This document shows, one piece after another, positions 53,601 to 64,000 of a stretch of 64,000 nucleotides of DNA. Origin of the DNA: Burhinus oedicnemus (Eukaryota; Chordata; Aves; Charadriiformes; Burhinidae). The stretch lies in NCBI GenBank assembly GCA_008921705.1, contig VFFE01007878.1:382110-446109 (forward strand). Reading direction: 5' to 3'. Every line of letters begins with the position of its first letter. The first letter of the stretch is position 1. Made by a program: the position numbers and the translations under genes. The notes beneath the pieces were generated by a model that saw nothing but the letters and a program-made list of their open reading frames with translations, was not told where the DNA came from and did no database searches.

Positions 53601-55284
53601 ATAAATTAAAATTATAAAAGACAGTTTTAAATGAGTTATTTTTAAAAGACTAACACTTCTCTGTGCTCTAGAATTTTCAGGTGAAAGAAAATACTGAAAA
53701 ACTCTAGAAACCAGTATCTGTCTTATCAACAACAGAAAGAACAACAGGAGTTGCCATGGTAAGAAAACTTCCCAGATTGCTGTAATTCTTCTACTGTTTT
53801 TAAATTATTGAATGAAAAAGGGTTGGTGCGGCCAAATTCTTGTGCAATTTAGCTCTGCTGAACTAAGCAATTATTCTGGAAGAATGTCCCACACACATTT
53901 TTTATGTTGTCTACACAATGATATCCGTGAGAATAACATCTTGCAAAATGCATGAAATCTGAAAAGTACTTTGAAAAATACTTTCTTTTTCATCTTTGGT
54001 AATTTTTTTTTTTTTTTTTTTTTTTTTTACCACTGTTGCCCACTGATCAGGTTTTTAGAACAGTGTGATCATAAGGTCCTTTTCCTAACAGTTGCAGTTT
54101 ATTTAGAATGCAGCATTGCACTTGTGTAGTTGCAGCTTCTGGCACGGCATTGCATTTGTTAACAAAACGTGTTACTGGCTTCCATTCTCACTCTTCTCAT
54201 CTGTCTCCGTTTAATCTCTGCAGATTGCCTCATCATCTTCTCAATATGGAACTATCTTTATTTCTAACACTTAAAAATTGTTTTCCTGTTCTAAATGATT
54301 AAAATACATTAAGCACCTTTATATTCTGCACTATTAGCAATCCTGGATAGCAAATACGAAAAGGTAATAGTGGGTAGATCACTAGTTGTGAGAAATCACA
54401 AGAAGTCATTGGTACATTTGGAGGAAATAACGGAAACTTATATGAGTTGTTAATGTGTAGGTCATGGGAAACACCCAAGTTTCTAGGGAAGGCTTTATGG
54501 GCAAGAGTCATTGGTTTTGGTCCTGTGGGGCCCAACTGATACTCTCCAGAAAGGAACAGGAAGCCACGTAGCAGGGCAGAGTAAGCCATCTTGGCGAAAT
54601 TGAAGTTTTCAGCTGCCTATTGTCTGAAACACCATCTTCCTTGGGTAGCTATTGTGAGGTTATTTGTCCAAATATTCTAATAAACAGCAGTACTGAAATT
54701 TTGGTCAGAAAAATAAAGATACCTCTGATAATCTGAATGAAATATCAGTTGGAGTCCAAATGCATGCTCTAGCTGCAGCACTGTTGCTTTTTTTTCCTTC
54801 AAATACTTGGATCTTATTAATCATGAAAACTGTGAATATTTATGCAAATGTTTTCCAGGAAGGAAACAGATTTCTGCTTTGAGATTTTGATTGTTACTGT
54901 GAAAGTGAGAAATAAAATTGTTTTAGAATGATGAAGAATAACTTGGCCTTTTTTGGGGGGGAAAAAATTATATTTTGAATAGACCAATAGAAATGCATTT
55001 TTCTCTCACTTCTGTCATACCTGTTTGCCAGCCAACAAAGTGGAAGACTGGTGTTCTTTTTGACTAATTTTGGATACGACAACTTCAGTATGCTCACTTA
55101 CACATCACAAAAATTGTTACTTTACTGCATGAGAAACAATGAATCACTTTCTTGTGTCATATTTTATTGTTGATTGAATTTTCTAGGGGTGCCAAATTCT
55201 AGTACTTTTTTGAATCCCAGACCTTTAACAGACAGCTCGCTTGTATTTATATTTTGAACAGCTGCTTAAAAATGAGATATCTCG

Positions 55285-56424
55285 TGTACTGGGTTTGTGT
55301 GGCAAGGTTTTGGTAGCGGGGGGCCTACGGGGATGGCTTTTGAGTGAAGCTGCTAGAAGCTGGCCCCATGTCCGATACAGTCAGTGCCAGCGAGCTCCAA
55401 GATGGCCCCGCCACTGGCCAAGGCTGAGCCCATCAGTGATGGTGGTAGCACCTCTGTGATAACTTATTTAAGAAGGGGGAAAAACCCCTGTGCAATGACA
55501 TTTGCAGCTGGAGAGAGGAGTGAGACTATGTGAGAGAAACAGCTCTGCTGACACCAAGGTCAGTGAAGAAGGAGGAGGAGGAGGAGGTGTTCCAGGTGCT
55601 GGAGCAGAGATTGCCCTGCAGCCCGTGGTGAAGACCATGGTGAGACAGGCTGTCCCCCTGCAGACCATGGAGGTTAATGGTGGAGCAGATATCCACCTGC
55701 AGCCCATGCAGGACCCCATGTCAGAGCAGGTGGATGTGCCTGAAGGAGGCTGTGATCCCATGGGAAGCCTGCACTGGAGCAGGCTCCTGGTGGGACCTGT
55801 GGACCCATGGAGAGAGGAGCCCACACTGGAGCAGGTTTACTGGCAGGACTTGTGACCCCGTGGGGCACCCATGCTTCAGCAATCCATTCCTGAATTCCCA
55901 TGGAAGGGCCCCATGCTGGAGCAGTTTATGAAGAGCTACAACCCATGGAAAGGACCCATGTTGGAGAAGTTTGTGGAGGACTGTCTCCCGTGGGAGGGAC
56001 CTTACACTGGAACAGAGGAAGAGCGTGAGGAGTTCTGTCCCTGAGGAGGAAGGAGCAGCAGAGACAACACGTGATGAACTGACCACAACCCCCATTTCCC
56101 ATCCCCCTGCACTAGTGTGTGGGAGGAGGTAGAGAAATGGGGAGTGAAGCTGAGCTTGGGAAGAAGGGAGGGGTTGGGGGAAGGTATTTTAAGACTTGGT
56201 TTTATTTCTCATTACCCTGATCTGATTTGATTGGCAATAAATTAAATTAATTTCCCCAAGTTGAATCTGTTTTGCTCGTCATGGTAATTGCTGAATCATC
56301 TCCCTGTCCTTATCTTGACCCACGAGCATTTTGTTATATTTTCTCTCCCCCATCCAGGTGAGGAGGGGAGTGATAGAGTGGCTTTGGTGGGCACCTGGTG
56401 TCCAGCCAGGGTCAACCCACCACA
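55285..56424 (+). repeat. Endogenous retrovirus solo LTR, copy 2, near-complete
   Basis: The element runs from TGTACTGGGTTTGTGTGG to GGGTCAACCCACCACA, giving the expected TG...CA ends over 1,140 bp. The flanking pentamers are TCTCG (55280-55284) and TCTGG (56425-56429), a four-of-five match that may be a target duplication. Inside are an AT-rich promoter-like site (AACTTATTTAAG, 55461-55472), a minisatellite of degenerate CCATGGA/CTGGAGCAG units across about 55590-56000, and AATAAA at 56236-56241 followed by CCCCAAGTTGAATCTG. This structure is typical of a family of avian ERV LTRs; I do not name the subfamily. No internal retroviral genes adjoin it, so it is a solo LTR. High GC distinguishes it from the AT-rich surroundings. 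Confidence 0.88.
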
Positions 56425-57179
56425 TCTGGCCATATGCAGTGGATAATTTTGTTGGTATTCCTGCCACCTCATAGTACATCAGATCTATATAATGAAGTTC
56501 AGTGTTGCGACAAAAACATTTTTTAATAAAATCACGTTTAAAAAACAATATCAGTAAAGAAATAAACCAGTGTAGTAATAACAGTTTAAAATAAGTATAC
56601 AGGTATGTCTCACTGATAAATTATTCTTTATTATGTTATTTCGTGAGGGAACGGATACATAAAGAATAAACAATAATATTTCAGAACACTATTTCACCAA
56701 GTCATTATTGGTATGCATGTACAAAAAGAAATTAATAAAAGATTATTATTGTTCTTTTGAAGGGTCAGTGGAGCAAATAATTCCAAATGTAATTAAAATA
56801 ATATAATGCAAAATTTCTTTGTGATATACCAAAATATTCTCTAAATGACTTTTTTTACTTCAGCATAATATCTACTTTAAAAGTAATCCTTGTGTTTTTG
56901 TTTAAAAAAAATATTGAAATCTCCTACATATTCTTATATATTATGAAAATTTAACCCTGTATATGCTGATAGCCTTTAAAGGTGACATATGGAAGTGTTA
57001 TTTCTGATTTTCCGCCAAATAATGTAAATTGTAAGGATGAGTCTCATAACAGCTGTGGGCATTTGTGCTGCAGGGCTTTCACTCAGCAAATAGTACCTGC
57101 ATTGTAGTAGTTATACTTGTCTAAGATTATACATGAAACCATGTTTGCAGGAAGAGGAAAATGATTTTTGTTAGAACAA

Positions 57180-57475
57180 CAGATACAGCATACCTGTGCG
57201 TGTGAGGAGATACGAGAGGGGGAACAAAAGCTTTTGGGAGCTTGCACCCTTCTTCAGCTGACGGTTAAAGAAATATTTTTCCAGGATGGTCACATTAAGA
57301 AGGACCTGAAAAGTCACCTCATTTCTCCAGTTTAAATGAACTACTCTAGAACAAGGAGCTCTTTGTGGCCCCAACAGAATGCTAAGCCCATTGAGTCCAT
57401 AGGCTATTGAAATGAATAGGATTACTCACAATGTGAAGCATATTAAGGGCCTCTTTTGGATAGGACTTCAGAATC
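57180..57475. repeat. Ancient interspersed repeat remnants
   Basis: Two old-looking pieces lie side by side. From 57181 to 57270 the minus strand reads AGAAGGGTGCAAGCTCCC and then AAAAGCTTTTG, a pattern I associate with old reptile and bird repeats. From 57381 to 57475, CATTGAGTCCATAG, GGATTACTCACAATG and GCATATTAAGGGCC echo one arm of the palindromic repeat at 20.6 kb. Both assignments are by eye only. Confidence 0.35.
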
Positions 57476-58863
57476 TGCATGTTATTCTTTGCCAATACTC
57501 TACTTCTGAGTCTCATAAGTTGCAAATTTTTCATGAATCGTGTTGCCTTCTGACACCAAATCACATGCTTCCTGGATATGTCATGGGCATACTTGCATCC
57601 ACTAGTTCACAGGGCAAGTTAGATAATTCTAGTCTAGTTTATAACTGGAGGTAACCTGTAGAAAGAGAATAGATTTGTGACTGTTTAATGCATCACACTT
57701 GCGTCTATAGAAACGTGCATGGTTTTTATCTGTGTCTATTTTGAAGCTATTTAGAAAGCACAGTTCTCTTCACAATGCTTTCAGTAAGCTAAAAATTAAT
57801 CCAGTTATTAAATTCTACCATGGATAAGAAGAAAGTTTCTGTAAAGTATGAACGATAAAATAAGCTGAAGTTGGCAGGTTTAATCCACTATGAAGCTGTA
57901 ATCATGTAAACTGCTGGTAGACTGCCATTAAGCTATTCATAGTATGCAATACTCCTAAAGAGGACTTAATTAAATATAGTCTTTTACGGCCACTAATACA
58001 CCAGTATAGTGTACTGCTGATTCTGTCCTTTACCTAACCTTTCAATTTCCATGCACATGAAATGTACTGAGATTGATTAATAAAAATTGCTTGGATTAAA
58101 AAGAAAAAAAAATTCTTTAGAAAGTGTTAAAACATTTAAATCCGTAAAGTTATTTTTGTTTCGATGATGTGGATACTTTTTATTGTTTATATGTCTAAAT
58201 GTCTGTCAAGTCTACATAATCTGAAGATGTATTAGTAGTCTGAAGATATAAATTTAAATTTTTTCTGGTTTGTATGTAGCTGATGCTTTAGGAGATACTA
58301 ATGTTTTTGGGAGGTAGGGAATATGCCTCTCACTTGTCTTTTACTGTATCCTCCATTTCTTTTGTATGAAACAGAAAAGGAAAAAAAAATCAAACCCAAA
58401 TCCTCCCTCTCTATCCTTGATACTCTAAAACTTACAGGAAATGGGAAAAAAATTAACAGCATTCAGCAGTGACTTTCTGTTTTAGATAGTAAGCATTAAA
58501 AACATTTAGAGGTTGTTATACCTAATTTAAAACTATTTTCATATTTCTTTACTTTTAGAAGGCCCTATAAACTGAATGATAAAAACTACTTTGTATTACA
58601 TTGTCCCTTAAAATTAAATGTCTTGCATGATGTTATCTGTATGTACCTGTTTTTATTTTGATAACACACAATTTTATATTTTCATCAAGGCTGAAAACTC
58701 AATGTATTCAAGTGTTGCATCTCTCACTGCTGGAGGTCTGCCTTTAGGGATCTGTGAAATAAACATCTGAGTTATCATCTGTGAAGGGTATGGTAAGACT
58801 GATCACTATCAAACATGTGCATCAGTCCTAATAACACTTTTTTAATGCTAAGATCTTTTCCAG

Positions 58864-58958
58864 AGTGAGCCATCTAGAAATCCAGAGAATTGAAATAGCG
58901 ATCCCAGCTGCTCAGAAACATATTGAAGCTTTGTATTCTCTTTCGGAGCGATCCTCTG
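58864..58958 (+). other. Unassigned 95-nt open block with strong splice sites
   Basis: The acceptor AAGATCTTTTCCAG precedes 58864 and a near-consensus donor (CTG|GTAAGA) follows 58958. One frame is open throughout, with one leading and one trailing split-codon base, and reads VSHLEIQRIEIAIPAAQKH followed by IEALYSLSERSS. The peptide has an amphipathic helical look. Its phase matches the 50566-50620 block (GG plus A). I do not recognise a family; a link to the STPG2 C-terminus is possible but the residues do not support it well. It may be an exon of an unidentified transcript. Confidence 0.35.
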
Positions 58959-61900
58959 GTAAGATTTCTTAGCATATTAAAACCAATTGTAATTTTTTTT
59001 TTTTTTGGTTTTGGTTGACTTTTATCTTAGAACTATTTTAATTAGAAAAACTAGCAAGATAAGTTTAGTTATGACAGTGTATGATGTAACAAAACTGTGA
59101 TTAGTATTTGAAAATACTGTCAACACATTTTTTTTTAATGTGGTAGAAAAATAACATTCTAGATAGTGCTTTAAAGATGTAGCAGCCTGATTTGAATTAA
59201 GCAACAGTAGGAACTGAAGTGTTCTAGAGGATACTCTGAATTACGAGCAAAGTGAAAGTCCATGAAAAAGTAGAACAACATAGTTTTGCAGAACTCTGAT
59301 TTTAGAGTGTTGATTAAATCAAGAAGCATGCTAAACTCTCCTTCTTTTGCAAGTAAATAAGGGATAAGATAAAAACGTCAGAAGAATTGTCAGAAACAAA
59401 GCAGAGGGTAACAAAGGCTTTTAAAGGAGAAAGAGAGAAGAGCCTCCAGTGACAAAATGTTCTAGACGTGGAATAGCTTAATCTCAGACTCAGCCTTAGA
59501 AGGACAGAGGGGAAGAAACAATGATAGGGTGATAGGGATGAAATGAGATTGAAGAAAAAGAAACAAAAGTAAATCAGGAAAAAAATTGGACTTGACTTAC
59601 TGAAAAACAAAGAAAGCAAGTGATGAAAAACAAATAAAAAGTTGCATGATTTTAGTAGCAGTATTTGGATCATATTTAATCATGAATCTGAAAGAAGGCA
59701 AGTGTAGGAATGGTGCTAATAATGACGGAGAACATAGGTGGAATGTAAAAGATTGTTGAGATTTTTGTCATTTGGAATTTCAGCTTTGTTACTAATGGAG
59801 AAATAGAATGCAGAGCACTGTTTTTAAAAATGTTTTTCCTGTGCCAATATGTGAAGAATTTAAGCATTCTGAGTATGAAGTGTGCATATGCAAAATGGGA
59901 GTAAATACAATTCTGAAACCACTAAGGTTTTTTAGTGTTACTACTTTTTTTTCTATGATAGTAAAGTCTTTGTTTTATTAAAAACAACTGTTCTGTAACT
60001 TTATTTTATTTTCAAGTTGTGAATGCACATGAAAAGTTAAAATATTAAATCAAGGAGAACAGAAAATCTATAGCATTTTGAGTGATTTAGTAACTGGATT
60101 GCTTCTAGCAATTCTCTCTGTAAGCATATCTTGTGTAAGCAGTTAAGCGGCTTCTATTTAAAGGCTAAATCATTTTTAGTATATTGTCAGAATTATACTG
60201 AATCGTTAATAGAACCACTTTGGAGCCATATTAAAACTACTGCGCACCATGTTTCCCAGTTAATTGAAGAGCTAAAACTTGCTGGATTCATTTGTGTAAT
60301 TCTGGGTTGCTGACCAAAAGTTTCAATTTAGATTGTAAGCCTACAATACAGAGATTCCAGCTCAGTGTTCTGTATGACGTCTCTGTCTTCAAATAGGTTA
60401 TGGATGTTTTCATTGCTTCAAGTAGCCAGCTACACTATGAAAAATAAAAAACCGGTTACAGTTGGCAGTGGCAAGTTTCCCATCTTTTGCTTTTGTTTAA
60501 GCATTTTCTTAGTGTTATATTGAACGTTTAGACTGTTTCCTGTTTTTACACAACAAATTTTGAATTGAAAAAGACACAACAAAACACTTTGGCCTAATAG
60601 ATAAGAAAATAAAAACAATAAATTTATGATTATAAAAGTACTGGTTTGAAAAATGGAAATTATGATACACATTGCAAAATCAATATACAGAAATAAGTAA
60701 TTGCTTATTTTTTATAATTATATTTTATTTATTGTGTTCATACTTACTACCAGCCAATTTAGTAGTAAGGATTGATGTTTGAAAGGTGATTGACAAGGGG
60801 AAAGTGGGCAGAGGAGCTAAGAAAAATTATTTGCAGGCAATTAGCTTATTCATAGCTGAAGTGGATCTAGTGATCTAGCAAAGGTAATATTGTGGGGAGC
60901 GTATATGTTATATATGGCATGGTATGCTGCTGCGTTAGGTTTATTTCTGGAATACACGGAGGAGCGCTTTTTCTCCCTGGTCCAGAGGCACTTTTTGTTT
61001 TAGGAAATTAGGGAACCCAGCGAAGAGCTTGCTAACAAAAAGCAATCACCTGATTTCCTCTAAAGATCGCATGTGTGAAGAGAAACTAGAGATGCTGAAT
61101 GAAATACCTGTTACTTGATAAAAACAAAGTTAAAGATGGACAGGAGCAACAGATGAGAAAATTTCTTGGAAGTGTCTGTTCACTCAGAATATTTTAATAC
61201 AAATGTCTCCAGCTGAAGTAGCTGCAGGTAGAGCTAGAAAGGCAAAGGAACTCCCTAACTGAAGTATTACCCAAGAGCTGTAACAGTGGACATGCTCAGT
61301 ATAAATACAGAACTAAAACTGAATTATATCATGAGGTGTGCTAAACCTGGTGTGTTTACTACCAAAACACTTGTGGCAGGGACTGAAAGGCAGCGTCCTT
61401 TATCAAGTCAAAGGCAGGCCATCCCTTCCGGACATTTTGCTCAGTTTTCCTTCCCTGTGGTTCTGTGGAAAAAGACATGTGTTCTGGGAAAGGAACATCT
61501 ACATTTCAGGCTGAATTATATATGTAGGTTAATTTTTTTCCTTTCTTCCACTGTTCTTAACTATCACTTTCCACTTCAGAGTGAGGACTGCATCAAGCTC
61601 GTGTGTTATGCCTTGAAGAGTGTCCCAGGTTCACTGTGTATTGCCTTTCAGTTACAAGAGTTCAACTTCATTATCTACTTCTGTTATTTTGTATTAAAGC
61701 TATATTTCTGCCCCCTTCAGGAAAAGCAGTCCCATTAAAATGATATTTAAACTGGCTGTTTGAGGCTTAAAATTTTGTTAGATAGGGTTAATAAAAATTT
61801 CCATTGTCTAGCATTTATGATACTAGTAATTTCTTGAGACTACAGTGCTTTGAAAACACACGGTGTATAAGAACTAGAACAATAGTAAAGCCAAATGCAA

Positions 61901-64000
61901 CTGAGGCTTTCTGCTTACTAAGGTATTTAGCTCCTGGTAATTTTTGCATGATTTCATGTGGGATTTTAAAATTCATTTTAAGAAATAAATTACTCCATTA
62001 GCTTTACAATAGGTAGATATTATTTTATGCTCATCTAATGCTGTGATACCATATGGCAATGGAGATCTGTGAGCCTCTAAATGCTTTACATTTATTTTTG
62101 TCATCTTGTAGTAAATTATATTTCTGTAAAGCAGAACTTTTTATGTAACCACTATGATTGTATTTAGATACTGTCATTTCTTTCCAAACTTAGTTTTTGA
62201 AAAATCCGTGCTCAGTTTGCTTTTGGGAAATTGTGTGTGTTAACCCTGTTATGCAAAAATAATGTATGTTTTGCCAGGCACTTAGTGTTTCATGCACAAA
62301 GAATGTCTTTAGTCAGTGCTATTGGTGGTTTCATTTTTATCTATGTTAGTTTCATGATAAAAACCAACTTTTTATCTTTTGTATTTTTTTGTCTTTCTTC
62401 TTACAGTAGCATCTTTGGAGATGGTCTTCTACAAAAATGCAGTTGTTATATACATTGAGGATTAAAAAAAGGCCTACTCTGGACTTGAGAATTTCTATGA
62501 AATGTTAATTCATGCACAAAGTCCTTTGTAATTTTAATTTGTATTTAAGATGTGTTCTGTTTTATGAAGTTGACTTCTGTCTGACTTGTAGAATTTAACT
62601 TGTCAGATTTGGAATGGGATTTTTATACTCGAAGGGATAGATGTTTTTTTAAACATGATTTTTTGCAACTCCTATATTCTCTTAGTAACAAATGTTCCTT
62701 ACTGTAAGTGACACATTGCATCAACAGCATCCCAAAAGCCCCTTGCTGTCTTTACAATCCAGACCATGAAAAGTTAACCTGCTGTGTAGATGGCCAGCCG
62801 TGAATGCCAGCTTTATGATTCTCATACACACCTGCTGTTTAAAGGTTAAGTTTAGTAACATAAAATGTTTTGTGTCATGTTCATTAATTGAAAGATATCC
62901 GCTGATAAAATCACTGCACTGAAGTTAGAAAATTCATACCTTCTGTTTTGCCTGACAACAAATTCTTAAGAAATAATGTGATACAACAGCTTTCTACTGG
63001 CTAAACGTTCGTGTTTGTTTAAAAAAAGTGGATTTCCTGATAAAAGTACAACGCTGTTAACTAACACTTCGTCAGAAGTACAAATCATGCAGAAATAGAG
63101 AACTCCCAGGTTTTTAAACTACAGATGGATTAAATGCTGCCATATCTTCTGTAAGTATAGAACCTGGCCTTAGCTTGATATCAGTACAGTCTGTGTGCTT
63201 GGGAAACAGTGAATAAACAGGTTTTGAGACATCTCCGAATTACCGCATACCTGAGCAAAGTGCGAAAATGACAAGGGACAAAAAGTTTCCTAGTTTACTA
63301 AAAACTGGAAAAAAAACTTTAACCAAGATAAGTCTTTTGTTCCAGTGGATTATCAAAACTGTTTGTGCAAAATACAGTAACAATGATAAATGTATATCCT
63401 TGATTACATTTGTTTCGTCCAATGAAGTTACATCAAAGAAGCAGCAATGTATATGCATAGTCATTTTAATAGAATTTAGCCAAATCCTGTAACTATTACC
63501 TTTGGCCACAACTGAAGAAGAAAAGACTAGTATTTCTTTAAAAGTAACATAATAATTTTCTATACTGGTGCCAGATACCTGCCTTTCCCAATTTTCTTTT
63601 AGCTGAGAAGTTTGTGAGAGATCTTGATAATTGTCATTGCTTATTTTGGTCAGTTGCAACTTCTGGCCATTCTAATAATGTTTACACTTTTGTTCCAGTA
63701 CCTGTTTTAATGCTTCATTTCTATGAAAACTGAGATAGCAGCTTCTTAAAGATACTATCTCGTGTGAGCAGGGGAATATCATGCTCAGTAAGGTGACATT
63801 TATTTGAGAAGTAAGCCTTAGATTTTATTTCTGAGGATGAATTCTATTTCAGTTTTTTGATCCTTCTGAAATTATTGAAGAAAGCCAGTCTGATTTTTCC
63901 CTAAGGTATCCTTATTGTAGAAGTTTCTGTGTGTGTTTGATCAGCCTCTGAAATTCTAGTTTCATTCAGACACAGTAATGGTGGTTTCCCTTCACACTTT

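Larger units (their letters stand above)
49309..64000. other. Sequence beyond the last recognised STPG2-like exon
   Basis: No recognised gene. Contents are the near-complete solo LTR, old repeat remnants at about 57.2-57.5 kb, a 26-base T-run at 54003-54028, and two unassigned splice-flanked blocks (50566-50620 and 58864-58958). A plus-strand open frame of 150 codons at 61286-61738 contains a strong acceptor-like site at about 61549-61579 but no recognised product. The C-terminal STPG2 exons, if present, were not identified. Confidence 0.5.

Noticed and set aside
55468..56095. Several open frames of 75-124 codons on both strands
   Set aside because: They fall inside the minisatellite of LTR copy 2.
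45521..56424. Full-length provirus bounded by the two LTRs
   Set aside because: Host exon relics and unique sequence occupy the interval and no retroviral internal region is visible.
61286..61738. 150-codon plus-strand open frame
   Set aside because: The peptide shows no recognised motif, and the only good splice feature is an internal acceptor-like site without a clear donor.
1..64000. tRNA, rRNA, CRISPR arrays and bacterial-type operons
   Set aside because: No cloverleaf with a proper B-box, no rRNA-like segment and no spaced repeat array was seen; sequence character is vertebrate nuclear.

Overview
The window is vertebrate nuclear DNA, most likely from a bird. It is AT-rich and gene-poor, dominated by intron-like sequence. 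It carries two copies of an avian-type endogenous-retrovirus LTR, a decayed CR1/L3-type LINE fragment and old palindromic interspersed repeats. There is no sign of bacterial gene organisation, and the long open frames are mostly chance ORFs. One assembly gap of 20 N lies at 16234-16253.

The only gene I recognise is on the plus strand. Short, widely separated exon-like blocks at 15352-15506, 26969-27083, 29247-29346, 47148-47295 and about 49186-49308 read in order as pieces of STPG2 (sperm-tail PG-rich repeat containing 2, formerly C4orf37), a large-intron gene for a predicted sperm-axoneme protein. A further six-codon match at about 21160-21177 may be another remnant. Successive blocks resemble successive parts of the vertebrate protein, and the intron phases are compatible at the junctions that can be tested.

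The gene looks broken. The 15352 block has an in-frame TAA. The 29247 block has no AG where its splice acceptor should be. The 47148 block has lost about three codons and gained an in-frame TGA. The 49186 block is preceded by several stops in its own frame and has lost its PG motif. One expected exon between 29.3 and 47.1 kb was not found. My reading is a unitary pseudogene, or a gene in late decay, in this lineage. This is the main finding. It rests on reading the sequence and on memory of the family, not on an alignment program.

Layout: 1-15.35 kb has no recognised gene but holds the LINE fragment near 12-12.8 kb. From 15.35 to 49.3 kb lie the STPG2-like exon relics and their introns, interrupted by a palindromic repeat (20.6 kb) and one LTR copy (45.5-46.3 kb). 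From 49.3 to 64 kb there is sequence beyond the last recognised exon, with a near-complete solo LTR (55.3-56.4 kb), an old repeat (57.2-57.5 kb) and two unassigned, splice-flanked open blocks (50.57 and 58.86 kb).
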